NCBI RefSeq assembly: GCF_042654605.1
Contig: NZ_JBHSGT010000056.1
Span: 30,715 to 94,714 of the forward strand
Direction: 5' to 3'
Length of the DNA: 64,000 nt
From: Enterococcus_I eurekensis
GTDB lineage: Bacteria; Bacillota; Bacilli; Lactobacillales; Enterococcaceae
A program made the position numbers and the translations under genes. A model generated the notes under the pieces. That model was not told the origin of the DNA. It ran no database searches and was given only the letters and a program-made list of their open reading frames with translations. The first letter of the stretch is position 1; each line of letters starts with the position of its first letter. This document shows, in pieces, positions 27,580-37,759 of the stretch.

Positions 27580-27612
27580 GAGGACTCTTTTTTAAAAAGG
27601 GCCTCTTTTTTT
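27580..27612 (+). terminator. Terminator after the 274-residue hypothetical gene
   Basis: GAGG...CCTC outer pairs (27580-27583 with 27602-27605), an inner A/T stem, and a T-run from 27605. Confidence 0.75.
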
Positions 27613-27656
27613 GTTTTGTTTTTGGTAAAAAAACGATAAGAATTTAATTAGAAACG

Positions 27657-27665
27657 TGTTATAAT
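27657..27665 (+). promoter_or_regulatory. Extended -10 promoter for the glycogen operon
   Basis: TGTTATAAT: a perfect TATAAT (27660-27665) with a TGn extension. The -35 region is poor (TAAGAA), so an activator or the extension may compensate. Confidence 0.7.
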
Positions 27666-27720
27666 GTAGTTAGTATCACAAAAGAGAAATGAGGAGCAGT
27701 AGAAACGAAGGAGGGGTGTT

Positions 27721-29634
27721 ATGGAAATACAAAGAAAAAGTGATGAGAAGGAAGTTAAAAAGTTTTTAACGGGTGAAAATTTTTATGCACAGCAGATTCT
27801 TGGTATACAACAAATAGGTGACCGATTTACGTTTCGTGTTTGGGCCCCCCATGCGCAAATGATCTGGCTTGTTGGTGATTTTAATGAATGGCAAAATACT
27901 TTGGATATGGAAAAGGATGAAGAATCAGGAATTTGGGAAGTTACGACAAGTATTCCAAAGGTAGGCGATTTGTATAAGTTTAATGTGCAACGTGCCGATG
28001 GGAGTCAAATAATGAAACTCGATCCATTTGCTACACGTTTTGAAAAAAGGCCAGGCACCGCGGCTATTGTTCAAATTCCTACGCCAAAAAAATGGCGCGA
28101 TAATCTATGGCGTGGTCGACAAAGGCGAAGTGATCATTTTAAACGACCGATTAATATTTATGAAGTTCATGCGAGCTCTTGGAAGCAAAACGAAAATGGT
28201 CAACCGTATACATTTAAGGAACTGAAAGATACGTTACTCCCTTATGTGCAGAAAATGAAATATACGCATATCGAATTTATGCCATTGATGGAACATCCTT
28301 TAGGAGCTTCCTGGGGGTACCAGTTAACGGGTTTCTTTGCGCTATCTTCCTATTATGGAACACCAGAAGAGTTTCAAGACTTTGTAGAAGCCTGTCATTT
28401 GGCTAACATTGGGGTAATCGTTGACTGGGTTCCAGGACATTTTTGTTCGAATGAGGATACATTACCGTACTATGATGGTACGCCAACTTTTGAATATGAG
28501 GACGCAAATCGAGCGAAGAATTATCGATGGGGTGTTCATAATTTTGATTTAGGTAAACCACAAGTTCAAAGCTTCTTGATTTCAAGTGCTTTATATTGGA
28601 TCGATACATTCCATATTGATGGTATTCGTGTTGATGCTGTCTCAAATATGCTTTATTTGGATTATGATGATGGCCCATGGACGCCTAATCATGAAGGTGG
28701 CAATCGGAATTTTGAAGGGTATTATTTCTTACAAAAGCTAACGTCTGTCTTAAAACAAGCACATCCGAATGTCTTATTGATTGCAGAAGAAAGTACTTCA
28801 CATACACAAATTACTGGACCCATCGAAACGGGTGCTCTGGGGTTTGATTATAAATGGAATATGGGATGGATGAACGATTTGTTACGTTTTTATCAAATGG
28901 ATCCCATTTATCGGAAGCATCATTTTAATTTAGTCACTTTTTCATTTATGTATTTATTTAATGAAAATTATTTACTCGCTTTATCGCATGATGAAGTAGT
29001 CCATGGAAAAAAAAGTTTAATGCACAAAATGTGGGGGGATCGTTACAATCAATTTGCTCATTTGCGTAATTTGTATGCTTTTATGTATGCACATCCGGGC
29101 AAGAAACTCTTATTTATGGGAAGTGAGTGGGGGCAATTTTTAGAGTGGAAATATGATCACGGCTTAGAATGGGTTGACTTAAACGATTCGCTTAATCAAC
29201 ACATGCAAAGATATACTACGCATTTGAATCAACTTTATAAAGAAGAGCGTTCTTTATGGGAAACCGATTATTCACCATCGACCATTCGCTGGGTTGCAGA
29301 TGATCCAGAACAATCGATTTTATCCTTTATTCGCCAAGGGACTCGAAAAAAAGACTTTCTAGTTGTGGTAGTGAATTTAGTGCCAACGGAACGTCTTAAC
29401 TTTAAAGTAGGTGTTCCATATGAAGGGGAATATCAGGAAATTTTGAATACAGAAATGGTTGATTTTGGGGGAACATGGGAAAAAGGGAATGGCGTTCAAT
29501 CAACGATAGAGGAAGAATTTAAGGACTTTACGTACCAAATTAAGATCAATGTACCTGCATTAGGCATTTTATATTTTAAACCAATGAATAAAACAACACG
29601 AAATTCAACAGTGAAAGGGGGGAAGGAGTTGTAG
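27721..29634 (+). CDS. glgB: 1,4-alpha-glucan branching enzyme GlgB
   Basis: 637 residues. It adds alpha-1,6 branches to glycogen. An N-terminal CBM48 domain (about 25-125, with TFRVWAPHAQMIWLVGDFNEW) precedes the GH13 barrel. Catalytic regions are visible: the Asp nucleophile in GIRVDAVSNMLY, the Glu acid/base in LLIAEEST and the third Asp in LSHDEVVHGKKSL. EVHASSWK and WGYQLTGFFALSSYYGTPEEF are family blocks. The ATG follows GGAGGGG. First gene of glgBCDA. Confidence 0.97.
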   Translation: MEIQRKSDEKEVKKFLTGENFYAQQILGIQQIGDRFTFRVWAPHAQMIWLVGDFNEWQNTLDMEKDEESGIWEVTTSIPKVGDLYKFNVQRADGSQIMKLDPFATRFEKRPGTAAIVQIPTPKKWRDNLWRGRQRRSDHFKRPINIYEVHASSWKQNENGQPYTFKELKDTLLPYVQKMKYTHIEFMPLMEHPLGASWGYQLTGFFALSSYYGTPEEFQDFVEACHLANIGVIVDWVPGHFCSNEDTLPYYDGTPTFEYEDANRAKNYRWGVHNFDLGKPQVQSFLISSALYWIDTFHIDGIRVDAVSNMLYLDYDDGPWTPNHEGGNRNFEGYYFLQKLTSVLKQAHPNVLLIAEESTSHTQITGPIETGALGFDYKWNMGWMNDLLRFYQMDPIYRKHHFNLVTFSFMYLFNENYLLALSHDEVVHGKKSLMHKMWGDRYNQFAHLRNLYAFMYAHPGKKLLFMGSEWGQFLEWKYDHGLEWVDLNDSLNQHMQRYTTHLNQLYKEERSLWETDYSPSTIRWVADDPEQSILSFIRQGTRKKDFLVVVVNLVPTERLNFKVGVPYEGEYQEILNTEMVDFGGTWEKGNGVQSTIEEEFKDFTYQIKINVPALGILYFKPMNKTTRNSTVKGGKEL

Positions 29635-29660
29635 TCAAATTTTGATTGCAACTTGTGACG

Positions 29661-30806
29661 ATGAAAAACGAAATGATTGGAATGATTCTAGCAGGAGGAC
29701 AAGGAACACGATTAGGAAAACTAACGAAACACATCGCAAAACCAGCTGTACCTTTTGGAGGACGTTACCGAATTATTGATTTTACGTTAAGTAATTGTGC
29801 CAATTCAGGAATTAGTAACGTCGGTGTCGTGACCCAGTACCAACCTTTAGCTTTAAATTCTCATATTGGAAATGGTGTAAACTGGGGATTAAATGGGATT
29901 AATTCAGGTGTAACTATTTTACAACCATATTTCAGCGCAGAAGGAAGTAAATGGTTTGAAGGAACGGCCCACGCAATTTATCAAAACATTGATTACATTG
30001 ATGAATTAAATCCACAGTATGTCTTAATCTTATCCGGTGACCATATTTATAAGATGGATTATGAAGAGATGCTTGAGAATCATAAAAAAAATAATGCGGC
30101 CCTTTCTGTTGCTGTGATTGAAGTACCGTTGAAAGAAGCATCTCGCTTTGGAATTATGAATACCGATGAATACGATCGAATCATTGAGTTCGAAGAAAAA
30201 CCAGAGCATCCTAAGAGTAATTTAGCTTCAATGGGGATTTATATTTTTAATTGGGGACGGTTAAGAGAAACGCTCGTTAGTAATTATGCGATGGATAACA
30301 AAATGGAAGATTTTGGTAAAGATGTGATTCCGGCTTATTTATCTAGTGGTGCGAATGTTATCGCCTATCGTTTTCAAGGATATTGGAAAGATGTGGGAAC
30401 GATTGATTCTTTATGGGAAGCCAATATGGAGTTTTTAGATTTAGATATGCCATTAAATATTCGAGACAAAAGTTGGCGGGTCTATTCTAAAAATCGGATT
30501 TGTCCACCGCATTTTATAACAGCGACTGGTTCAGTTAAAGATTCACTCGTATCAGATGGTTGTTACATTGCTGGTGCAATCCAGCATAGTATTTTGTCGG
30601 AAGATGTCCAGGTAAAAGAAGGATCTATTATCACAGATTGTGTCATTATGTCAGGTGCAACGATTGGAAAAAAAGTTTCTTTAAATCGCGTCATTGTTGG
30701 GGAAGATGCGATTATAGGTGATAATGCAACAATTGATGGCAGCGATGAAATTGCTGTTGTCGGTTATTCTGAAGTGATTGGAGTGACAAAAAATGAAGAC
30801 CAATAG
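29661..30806 (+). CDS. glgC: Glucose-1-phosphate adenylyltransferase GlgC
   Basis: 381 residues from the chosen start. It makes ADP-glucose, the donor for glycogen. The nucleotide-binding motif AGGQGTRL is at residues 11-18, followed by KPAVPFGGRYRIIDF, LILSGDHIYKMDY and EFEEKP. The C-terminal left-handed beta-helix has repeated hexapeptides (DCVIMSGATIGKKVSLNRVIVG). The frame can open at a TTG at 29646, but family alignment fits the ATG at 29661; neither has a good ribosome site, which suggests coupling to glgB. It overlaps glgD by 14 bp. Confidence 0.96.
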   Translation: MKNEMIGMILAGGQGTRLGKLTKHIAKPAVPFGGRYRIIDFTLSNCANSGISNVGVVTQYQPLALNSHIGNGVNWGLNGINSGVTILQPYFSAEGSKWFEGTAHAIYQNIDYIDELNPQYVLILSGDHIYKMDYEEMLENHKKNNAALSVAVIEVPLKEASRFGIMNTDEYDRIIEFEEKPEHPKSNLASMGIYIFNWGRLRETLVSNYAMDNKMEDFGKDVIPAYLSSGANVIAYRFQGYWKDVGTIDSLWEANMEFLDLDMPLNIRDKSWRVYSKNRICPPHFITATGSVKDSLVSDGCYIAGAIQHSILSEDVQVKEGSIITDCVIMSGATIGKKVSLNRVIVGEDAIIGDNATIDGSDEIAVVGYSEVIGVTKNEDQ

Positions 30807-31932
30807 TATGTGTGCTTTAATCGGAAACATTCATCGGTATGATGAACTATTACCATTAATAAAGGATCGCCCAATTGCGACATTGCCTTTTTCTAGTAAA
30901 TATCGGTTGATTGATTTTAATTTATCAAATGTCGCCAATGCGAATATTCTATCTGTTTTTATGGTTTTTAATGAAGGTGAGACTCGTTCTGTCTTTGATC
31001 ATATCGGAGGCGGGCGAGAATGGAACTTAGATGGTGTAAAAAACCGCTTTTTCATTCATATTTATCAAGATTATATTCGTCGTGCTGATAATAATCGTAG
31101 TTATTATGAATTAATCATTGATTATTTACTCAAATCAAAATCAGAATATGTTGTTTATATGGGCAGTAAATTTGTATGTAATATTGATTTACGAGCGATA
31201 CAAGCCATTCATCGCCAAAAAAACGCTGATTTAACGGTTGTTTATAAAAGAGTACCAAAGGAAAAGTTGCATTCTTCTGATCTTTTACTAAGAATGGATA
31301 TGGATAATGTCGTAGTTGAAAAAGCTTCAGTAAGTACGGTGGAACCAAGCGAACTAGTCAATTTATGTACCGATATTTATGTTATTAAATCGAATCATTT
31401 GATTGAGTTGCTTAAAAAAAGGATTGCAGCAGGGGCTGTTGGGAGTATTGAAAATCTATTGAGAGAATCAATTGGACAAAATACCGCAGCTTATGAGTTT
31501 ACAGGTTACTTGACGAATATTTATGATATTCCTTCGTATTACCAAGCGAATATGGACATGTTGGATGTAAAAAAATTCAACTCATTATTTTATTCTAGTC
31601 AAAAAATCTACACAAAAATGAAAGATGATGTTCCAACTTACTATAGTAAGACATCGAATATTAGCAATAGCCAATTAGCAACGGGATGTACAATTGAAGG
31701 CGAAGTGGAGAACTCCTTAATTAGTCGTGGAACACATATTTATAAGAATGCTAAAGTCAATCATTCAATTATCTTTTCAAGTAACGTTATTCACGAGGGG
31801 GCAACGGTCGCTTATGCGATCTTAGATAAAAATGTCATTGTTGATCCAGGTATTCGTATTGAAGGAACTCCGGAAAATCCGGTAGTAGTAGCAAAAGGCA
31901 AACACGTTACAAGAAACATCATTGGAGGATAG
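30793..31932 (+). CDS. glgD: GlgD, non-catalytic partner subunit of ADP-glucose pyrophosphorylase
   Basis: 379 residues. It is a GlgC paralogue found in Firmicutes that pairs with GlgC and modifies its activity. Compared with GlgC, the N-terminal GGxGTRL motif is lost (IGNIHRYDELLPLIKDRP replaces it), while the PFSSKYRLIDFNLSN block and the C-terminal beta-helix repeats remain. The start overlaps the end of glgC, so the two subunits are translationally coupled, as expected for a heteromer. glgA follows 4 bp later. Confidence 0.93.
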   Translation: MKTNSMCALIGNIHRYDELLPLIKDRPIATLPFSSKYRLIDFNLSNVANANILSVFMVFNEGETRSVFDHIGGGREWNLDGVKNRFFIHIYQDYIRRADNNRSYYELIIDYLLKSKSEYVVYMGSKFVCNIDLRAIQAIHRQKNADLTVVYKRVPKEKLHSSDLLLRMDMDNVVVEKASVSTVEPSELVNLCTDIYVIKSNHLIELLKKRIAAGAVGSIENLLRESIGQNTAAYEFTGYLTNIYDIPSYYQANMDMLDVKKFNSLFYSSQKIYTKMKDDVPTYYSKTSNISNSQLATGCTIEGEVENSLISRGTHIYKNAKVNHSIIFSSNVIHEGATVAYAILDKNVIVDPGIRIEGTPENPVVVAKGKHVTRNIIGG

Positions 31933-31936
31933 CAGT

Positions 31937-33367
31937 ATGAAACTACTTTACACGGCTTTTGAATGTGCGCCATTTTTTAAAACGGGTGGCCTAGGTGACG
32001 TTGCTGGTGCTTTGCCCAAAGCATTACAAAAAAAAGGGATTGAGACGATTGTTGTATTGCCCTATTTTACTTTTATTCCTGAACGCTTTAAAAACGAATG
32101 TCAAGATGTAACAGCATTTACGCTAGAAGTAGGCTGGCGTAAACAATATTGTGGAATCAAACGGTTAGATTTTCAAGGCGTTCGCTATTACTTTATTGAT
32201 AATTTGTATTATTTTGGCCGAGACCGAATTTACGGATACGATGATGATGCTGAACGTTTCGCTTTCTTCCAGTTAGCAGTGATTGAAATGATGGGAAAAA
32301 TTGCCTTTATTCCAGATATTCTACATGTGAATGACTATCATACAGCAATGATTCCATTTTTATTGAAAGAAAAATATCATTGGGTTGATAATTATCAAGC
32401 TATCCGGACGGTTCTAACCATCCATAACATTGAGTTTCAAGGGCAATATGGACCAGAGATGTTAGGTGATTTGTTTGGTGTCGGTCAGCGTCGTTATGAT
32501 GAAGGGGCGATTCGCTGGCACAATCAATTGAACTTTATGAAGTCTGGTATTGCTTATGCCAATCATATCAATACGGTGAGTCCATCCTATGCGGAAGAAA
32601 TCAAAACGGCTGAATTTGGTGCCGGATTAGAAGAGATTCTCAGAATGGAAAATCAAAAGCTATCTGGCATTTTAAATGGGATTGACTATGAAATGAATAA
32701 CCCTAGCGACGATCCAGCATTGGTGGCACCTTTTGACGCAGCTGATTTAACTGGAAAAGCGTTAAATAAAGTTGCATTACAAAAGTTAATGGGATTGCCT
32801 GAAAATTCGAAAGTTCCACTGCTTTCGGTTGTTAGTCGGCTCACGTATCAAAAAGGATTCCATTTATTGTTGGAAGAACTGGAACATCTATTGCAATTTG
32901 ATGTGCAATTTGTCTTGCTTGGAACCGGCGATCCGCGTTTTGAAGAGGCCTTTCGGAAAATTGTCGCCCGTTATCCAGAAAAAGCTGCAGCTAAAATTAC
33001 TTTTGATGTCACCTTAGCTCAAAAAATTTATGCAGGTTCTGATTTATTCTTAATGCCGTCTGCTTTTGAACCTTGTGGGCTATCGCAAATGATTGCGATG
33101 CGGTACGGAACATTACCCGTAGTTCATGAAATTGGTGGTTTAAAAGATTCGGTTAGACCATTCAATCCAATCACCAATCAAGGAACAGGGTTTGGTTTTG
33201 AACAATTTAGAGGGTTTTATTTAACCGAAGCGGTAAAGCAAGGCTTACAAGTTTATCACGATTCGCCAAATGTTTGGGAAAAACTGCAACAAGCGGCTAT
33301 GACAACTGATTTTAGTTGGGAGACAAGTTGCCAAAATTATATTGATCTATATAATCGGCTGTTATAG
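31937..33367 (+). CDS. glgA: Glycogen synthase GlgA (ADP-glucose dependent)
   Basis: 476 residues, a GT5 glycosyltransferase. The N-terminal ADP-glucose motif KTGGLGDVAGALPKAL starts at residue 15, and the C-terminal half has SRLTYQKGFHLLLE, LLGTGDP and FLMPSAFEPCGLSQMIAMRYGTLPVV, the GT-B nucleotide-sugar site. A TTG at 31922 opens the frame, but GGAGG at 31924-31928 belongs to the ATG at 31937. A terminator follows, so glgP is transcribed by read-through or separately. Confidence 0.97.
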   Translation: MKLLYTAFECAPFFKTGGLGDVAGALPKALQKKGIETIVVLPYFTFIPERFKNECQDVTAFTLEVGWRKQYCGIKRLDFQGVRYYFIDNLYYFGRDRIYGYDDDAERFAFFQLAVIEMMGKIAFIPDILHVNDYHTAMIPFLLKEKYHWVDNYQAIRTVLTIHNIEFQGQYGPEMLGDLFGVGQRRYDEGAIRWHNQLNFMKSGIAYANHINTVSPSYAEEIKTAEFGAGLEEILRMENQKLSGILNGIDYEMNNPSDDPALVAPFDAADLTGKALNKVALQKLMGLPENSKVPLLSVVSRLTYQKGFHLLLEELEHLLQFDVQFVLLGTGDPRFEEAFRKIVARYPEKAAAKITFDVTLAQKIYAGSDLFLMPSAFEPCGLSQMIAMRYGTLPVVHEIGGLKDSVRPFNPITNQGTGFGFEQFRGFYLTEAVKQGLQVYHDSPNVWEKLQQAAMTTDFSWETSCQNYIDLYNRLL

Positions 33368-33381
33368 AAATAAATGAAAAG

Positions 33382-33427
33382 AAGACAGCTTGAACTTTTG
33401 ATAAGGTTCTTTTAAGCTGTCTTTTTT
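33382..33427 (+). terminator. Terminator between glgA and glgP
   Basis: AAGACAGCTT (33382-33391) pairs with AAGCTGTCTT (33414-33423), with a T-run to 33427. It separates the synthesis genes from phosphorylase. Confidence 0.85.
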
Positions 33428-33453
33428 GCATCAAAAACTCGAGGGGGATGTTT

Positions 33454-35862
33454 ATGCTAACAAAGAAAGAATTAATTGCCGAATTACGCAAAAATTTACA
33501 AGAAGACTACGCGATTGAGTTAGAAGATGCAACATCAGAAGAAATTTTTTTTAGTTTAGGAAGTGCAATCAAAGGGATTTCTAATCAAAAATGGCAAAAA
33601 ACTTGGAAAAATTATTTGAAGGAGCAACAAAAACAAGTCTATTATTTTTCAATTGAATTTCTACCGGGCAAACTTTTAAAAAGCAATTTATTAAATTTAG
33701 GCTTGTATGAATTAGTCAAAGAAACACTCGCCGATTTAACGATTGACCTCGAAGAAATTGTTGAACAAGAAAAAGACATGGCACTAGGAAATGGTGGGTT
33801 AGGTCGTTTAGCTTCGTGTTTTATGGATGCCATTGCTTCAAAGGGCTTACCGGGAAATGGAAACGGTATTCGTTATAACTATGGGTTATTTAAACAACAG
33901 TTTGTTGATGGTTATCAAGTAGAACTACCGGACGATTGGTTGAAAAAAGGCAATGTTTGGGAAATTCGCCGGGATAGTAAGGCCGTTGATGTTCATTATG
34001 GCGGAAATGTTTTCTTTGAAAAAAAAGAGGACGGTCATTTAAAAGTTCAATATGAAAATCAAAGAATCCTAAGAGCTGTTCCTTATGACACTGGGATGAT
34101 TGGTTATCAAAACAATATCGTTAACACCATGCGTCTTTGGGGTGTTGAAATCCCACATTCAGAGGAAGGAAAATATCGTAGTATTGAAGAGCGTCGCGTA
34201 TTGGAAGATATAACCGCTGTCTTATATCCAGATGATTCCAATGAAAAAGGACGCTGTATTCGCTTAATTCAAGAGTACTTCTTTGTTTCAGCAGGGATTC
34301 AAAGTATTTTACGCTATTATCAACGTCTTGGGTTATCACCAAGTTTATTGAGTGAAAAAATCGCGATTCATATTAATGATACACATCCTGCCTTGTGTAT
34401 CCCAGAATTTATGCGAATTCTATTAGATGAGTGGGAGCTTAGTTGGGAACAAGCTTGGGATATTACAAGTAAAGTAATGAGTTATACGAATCATACTATT
34501 TTAGCGGAGGCCTTAGAAAAATGGCCAATTAGCCTGATGAAGAATGTTGTTCCAAGGATGTTCCAAATTATTGAAGAAATCGATCGTCGTTATGTTTTAT
34601 CGATGTCTGCGATTCATTCGGATGAATTAATTCAACGGACACGAATCGTACAAGGTTCAACGATTCACATGGCTCATTTGGCAATTATTGGCAGTCATAG
34701 TACAAATGGCGTGGCGAAATTGCATTCTGATTTGTTGAAGTCAGTGGTCTTGCATGATTTTTATGTCATTTTCCCTGACCGTTTTAATAATAAAACTAAT
34801 GGAATCGCTCAGAGACGTTGGTTGCAATTAGCAAACGAACCATTGAGTAAAGTTTTAGATGATACGATTGGTCACACTTGGAGACAAGATTCCAGTAATT
34901 TAAAATTACTGATGAATTATCAAAAGGATACGAGTGTTTTAGCAAAATTAGCGGCTGCTAAACAAACGAAAAAAATCGAATTAGCTGATTTTATTGAAGC
35001 AAATACGGGTATTATCGTTAATCCGGAGGCGATTTTTGATGTGCAAATTAAACGTCTACACGCTTATAAACGCCAGTTGTTAAATCTGTTGCATATTTTA
35101 AAACAATATTTTGATTTGAAAGACCATCCTGAGAAACGGATTCATCCAAGGGTTTATATTTTTGGAGCAAAAGCTGCCCCGAGCTATCATTATGCCAAAT
35201 CAATTATTAAAGTCATCAATGAAGTAGCTAGTTTAATTAATCATGATGCAACGATTCATGATCAAATAAAAATTATCTTTTTACCAAATTACAACGTTTC
35301 ATTGGCTGAAAAAATCATTCCAGCTGCCGATGTGAGTGAGCAAATTTCCTTGGCCTCAAAAGAAGCTTCTGGAACGAGTAATATGAAACTGATGTTAAAC
35401 GGTGCGATTACCTTGGCTACTTTAGATGGTGCCAACATTGAAATCAGGGATGCTGTAGGCGATGAAAACATTGTCATTTTTGGACTTTCTGAAGCACAAG
35501 TCTACGCATATTATGAAAATAAAAACTATTCTTCGATCGAAATCTATGAAAAAAATCCGATGATTCAACGGGTGTTAAATGCCTTCATCAATGGTGAAAT
35601 TCCAAATATTGAGCAGGAAGGTCGAGAAATTTTTGATTCACTTTTAACTTATAATGATGAATATTTCTTATTGAGAGACTTTGATTCCTATTGTGCCGCT
35701 CAGAGCCGAATCGAGCAAGAGTATCAGAATTCGACCGACTGGCAACGTCGCTGTCTTATTAATATTGCCAACGCTGGCGTTTTCTCTGCGGATGAAACCG
35801 TTCAACAATATGCCGATGATATTTGGCATATTGAACCATTATTTGCTCACGAATCAAAGTAG
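33454..35862 (+). CDS. glgP: Glycogen phosphorylase
   Basis: 802 residues, a GT35 enzyme that releases glucose-1-phosphate from glycogen. YYFSIEFLPGKLL and ALGNGGLGRLASCFMDAIAS are N-terminal family blocks. The PLP lysine is in EASGTSNMKLMLNGAITLATLDGAN. Other blocks: RWLQLANEPLS and VQIKRLHAYKRQLLN. The ATG at 33448 abuts GAGGGGG, so the ATG at 33454, 6 bp away, is preferred. The GH13 gene follows 12 bp later in the same transcript. Confidence 0.97.
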   Translation: MLTKKELIAELRKNLQEDYAIELEDATSEEIFFSLGSAIKGISNQKWQKTWKNYLKEQQKQVYYFSIEFLPGKLLKSNLLNLGLYELVKETLADLTIDLEEIVEQEKDMALGNGGLGRLASCFMDAIASKGLPGNGNGIRYNYGLFKQQFVDGYQVELPDDWLKKGNVWEIRRDSKAVDVHYGGNVFFEKKEDGHLKVQYENQRILRAVPYDTGMIGYQNNIVNTMRLWGVEIPHSEEGKYRSIEERRVLEDITAVLYPDDSNEKGRCIRLIQEYFFVSAGIQSILRYYQRLGLSPSLLSEKIAIHINDTHPALCIPEFMRILLDEWELSWEQAWDITSKVMSYTNHTILAEALEKWPISLMKNVVPRMFQIIEEIDRRYVLSMSAIHSDELIQRTRIVQGSTIHMAHLAIIGSHSTNGVAKLHSDLLKSVVLHDFYVIFPDRFNNKTNGIAQRRWLQLANEPLSKVLDDTIGHTWRQDSSNLKLLMNYQKDTSVLAKLAAAKQTKKIELADFIEANTGIIVNPEAIFDVQIKRLHAYKRQLLNLLHILKQYFDLKDHPEKRIHPRVYIFGAKAAPSYHYAKSIIKVINEVASLINHDATIHDQIKIIFLPNYNVSLAEKIIPAADVSEQISLASKEASGTSNMKLMLNGAITLATLDGANIEIRDAVGDENIVIFGLSEAQVYAYYENKNYSSIEIYEKNPMIQRVLNAFINGEIPNIEQEGREIFDSLLTYNDEYFLLRDFDSYCAAQSRIEQEYQNSTDWQRRCLINIANAGVFSADETVQQYADDIWHIEPLFAHESK

Positions 35863-35874
35863 AAAGGAGTTCCT

Positions 35875-37683
35875 ATGAACGGTATTTATTTTAATCCTTG
35901 GAACCAGCTGTATAAACAGCCCTTTGGTGCGACTGCGGTTAATCAAGTGGTTCATTTTCAAATACAAGTAACTATAACGCAAGTCAGTCAAGTTTACTTA
36001 GTGATTCATAAAGATTTTGGTGAGACACAACGCGTGCTCTTACAAAAAAAAGACGCGGATTTTTACGCAGAAGTTTATAAACTAGATAAAGGAAAAGGAC
36101 TCTATTTTTACCATTTTGAAATTCAAATGAATGATTCATCTGAGCCTGTTTACTATGGGAGTCATCAAGGTGGGGAGGGACGAATTGAAAAGCATCGTGA
36201 GAAACTTTGGGAATTTCAGTTAACTTGCTATGAAACCGAAGATCCCATTGTTCCCTGGTATCGTCAAGCTGTATTTTATCAAATTTTTCCGGATCGTTTT
36301 TTTAATGGGAATGAAAATGATAAAGTGAATCAACCAAAAAAAAATAGCTTTCTTTATGCAACAAAGGCGGATGAACCGATGTACATCAAAGATGCAGCAG
36401 GCGAAATATTACGTTGGGATTTTTATGGTGGCAATTTAAAAGGGATTGAAGATAAAATCCCTTATCTAAAAAAATTAGGCGTTAATGCTTTGTATTTGAA
36501 TCCGATTTTTGAAGCTGCCAGTAACCATCGTTATGATACGGCTGATTATTTAGTTATCGATCCCGTCTTAGGCACATTAGCTGATTTTGAAAAGCTAGTG
36601 GCTACTCTAAAAGCGCAGGGAATGTATTTAATGCTAGATGGTGTCTTCAGCCACGTGGGTCAAAATAGCCGTTATTTTAATCGGGATGGTTCTTATGGCA
36701 AAAATAGAGGCGCCTATCAAAATCCTCAAAGTCCCTACTTTTCATGGTTTCAATTTTTTGAATACCCGCAGCGTTATCAATCTTGGTGGGGGATAGCCGA
36801 TTTACCAACAATTGACAAACTTAATCCGACGTTTCAACAATTTATCTATGGTGGGCAACAAAGCGTGATTGATCAGTGGACGAGTCGTGGTGTTGATGCC
36901 TGGCGTCTGGATGTCGCTGATGAGCTACCAGAGATATTTATCGAAGGTATTCGTCAAAAGTTGGATCAATATACTGATAAAGTCTTAATCGGAGAAGTGT
37001 GGGAAGATGCATCGAATAAAATTTCATATCAACAACGACGCCAGTATATTTTAGGGGGACGCTTGCAGGGTGTGATGAATTATCCTTTAAGAGATGGGAT
37101 TCTTTCTTTGCTCAATCATGTGAACTCGACAGAAGAAGTTGCACGAATGCTAACAACATTGATTGAAAATTATCCAAAATTTATTTTATATAGTAATTTA
37201 AACAATCTTGGTACGCATGATACGGAAAGAATTTTTTCAATGTTAAATCAAGATGTCAAAAAATTCGATTTAGCTTTTGGTCTGCTTTTTTTCTTTATTG
37301 GTGTTCCTTGCATTTATTACGGGGATGAGGCAGGTTTAACAGGTGGAAAAGATCCGGAAAATCGAAAATTTTTTCCTTGGAAAGAACAAAATATAACGCT
37401 TTTTACCATTTGTCAAAAATGGATTGCATTAAGAAAAACGAGTGAAGTTTTAATAGAAGGTGAGATTCACTTATTTTACAACTTAGGGCTGTTTGGAATT
37501 GCACGTACATTAGGAAGTGTTTATCAAGCGTTGGTTGTAAATCCCCTAGATTCTAGCTATCAAATAACGGAACCTTTAAGCTTTACAACGAGTCCAGTTT
37601 CAGTGGCTAAAGCCATTAATAGGCAGCTAGAAAATGTAAAATTGGAAGGATTGAGTTATCATATTTTAGAAGGACAGGTGTGA
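35875..37683 (+). CDS. GH13 alpha-glucosidase family enzyme (neopullulanase/maltogenic amylase-like)
   Basis: 602 residues, no signal peptide, so intracellular. An N-terminal beta-sandwich (to about 115) precedes the GH13 barrel: VFYQIFPDRFFNG, LGVNALYLNPIFEAASNHRYDT, then catalytic Asp in GVDAWRLDVADELP, Glu in VLIGEVWEDA and third Asp in NNLGTHDTERI. This matches the GH13_20 group of cyclomaltodextrinase/neopullulanase enzymes. In this setting it would trim branched or linear dextrins during glycogen turnover alongside GlgP. Exact substrate specificity cannot be read from the sequence. AAAGGAG precedes the ATG. Confidence 0.9.
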   Translation: MNGIYFNPWNQLYKQPFGATAVNQVVHFQIQVTITQVSQVYLVIHKDFGETQRVLLQKKDADFYAEVYKLDKGKGLYFYHFEIQMNDSSEPVYYGSHQGGEGRIEKHREKLWEFQLTCYETEDPIVPWYRQAVFYQIFPDRFFNGNENDKVNQPKKNSFLYATKADEPMYIKDAAGEILRWDFYGGNLKGIEDKIPYLKKLGVNALYLNPIFEAASNHRYDTADYLVIDPVLGTLADFEKLVATLKAQGMYLMLDGVFSHVGQNSRYFNRDGSYGKNRGAYQNPQSPYFSWFQFFEYPQRYQSWWGIADLPTIDKLNPTFQQFIYGGQQSVIDQWTSRGVDAWRLDVADELPEIFIEGIRQKLDQYTDKVLIGEVWEDASNKISYQQRRQYILGGRLQGVMNYPLRDGILSLLNHVNSTEEVARMLTTLIENYPKFILYSNLNNLGTHDTERIFSMLNQDVKKFDLAFGLLFFFIGVPCIYYGDEAGLTGGKDPENRKFFPWKEQNITLFTICQKWIALRKTSEVLIEGEIHLFYNLGLFGIARTLGSVYQALVVNPLDSSYQITEPLSFTTSPVSVAKAINRQLENVKLEGLSYHILEGQV

Positions 37684-37704
37684 AAGCATACTTAAAAAAA
37701 CTAT

Positions 37705-37731
37705 TTGCTTGTAGAGAAAGTGTGGTAAGAT
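37705..37731 (+). promoter_or_regulatory. Promoter candidate for the 242-residue unknown gene
   Basis: TTGCTT (37705-37710), then TAAGAT (37726-37731) with a TGG extension. The spacer is short (15 bp). Confidence 0.5.
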
Positions 37732-37759
37732 AAAGGAAATCTTTTAAAGGATGAGTGAG

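Noticed and set aside
33382..33427. Dispersed repeat shared by the glgA and xpt terminators (GACAGCTTGAA)
   Set aside because: Only one arm matches and the loops differ; similar terminator stems arise by chance.
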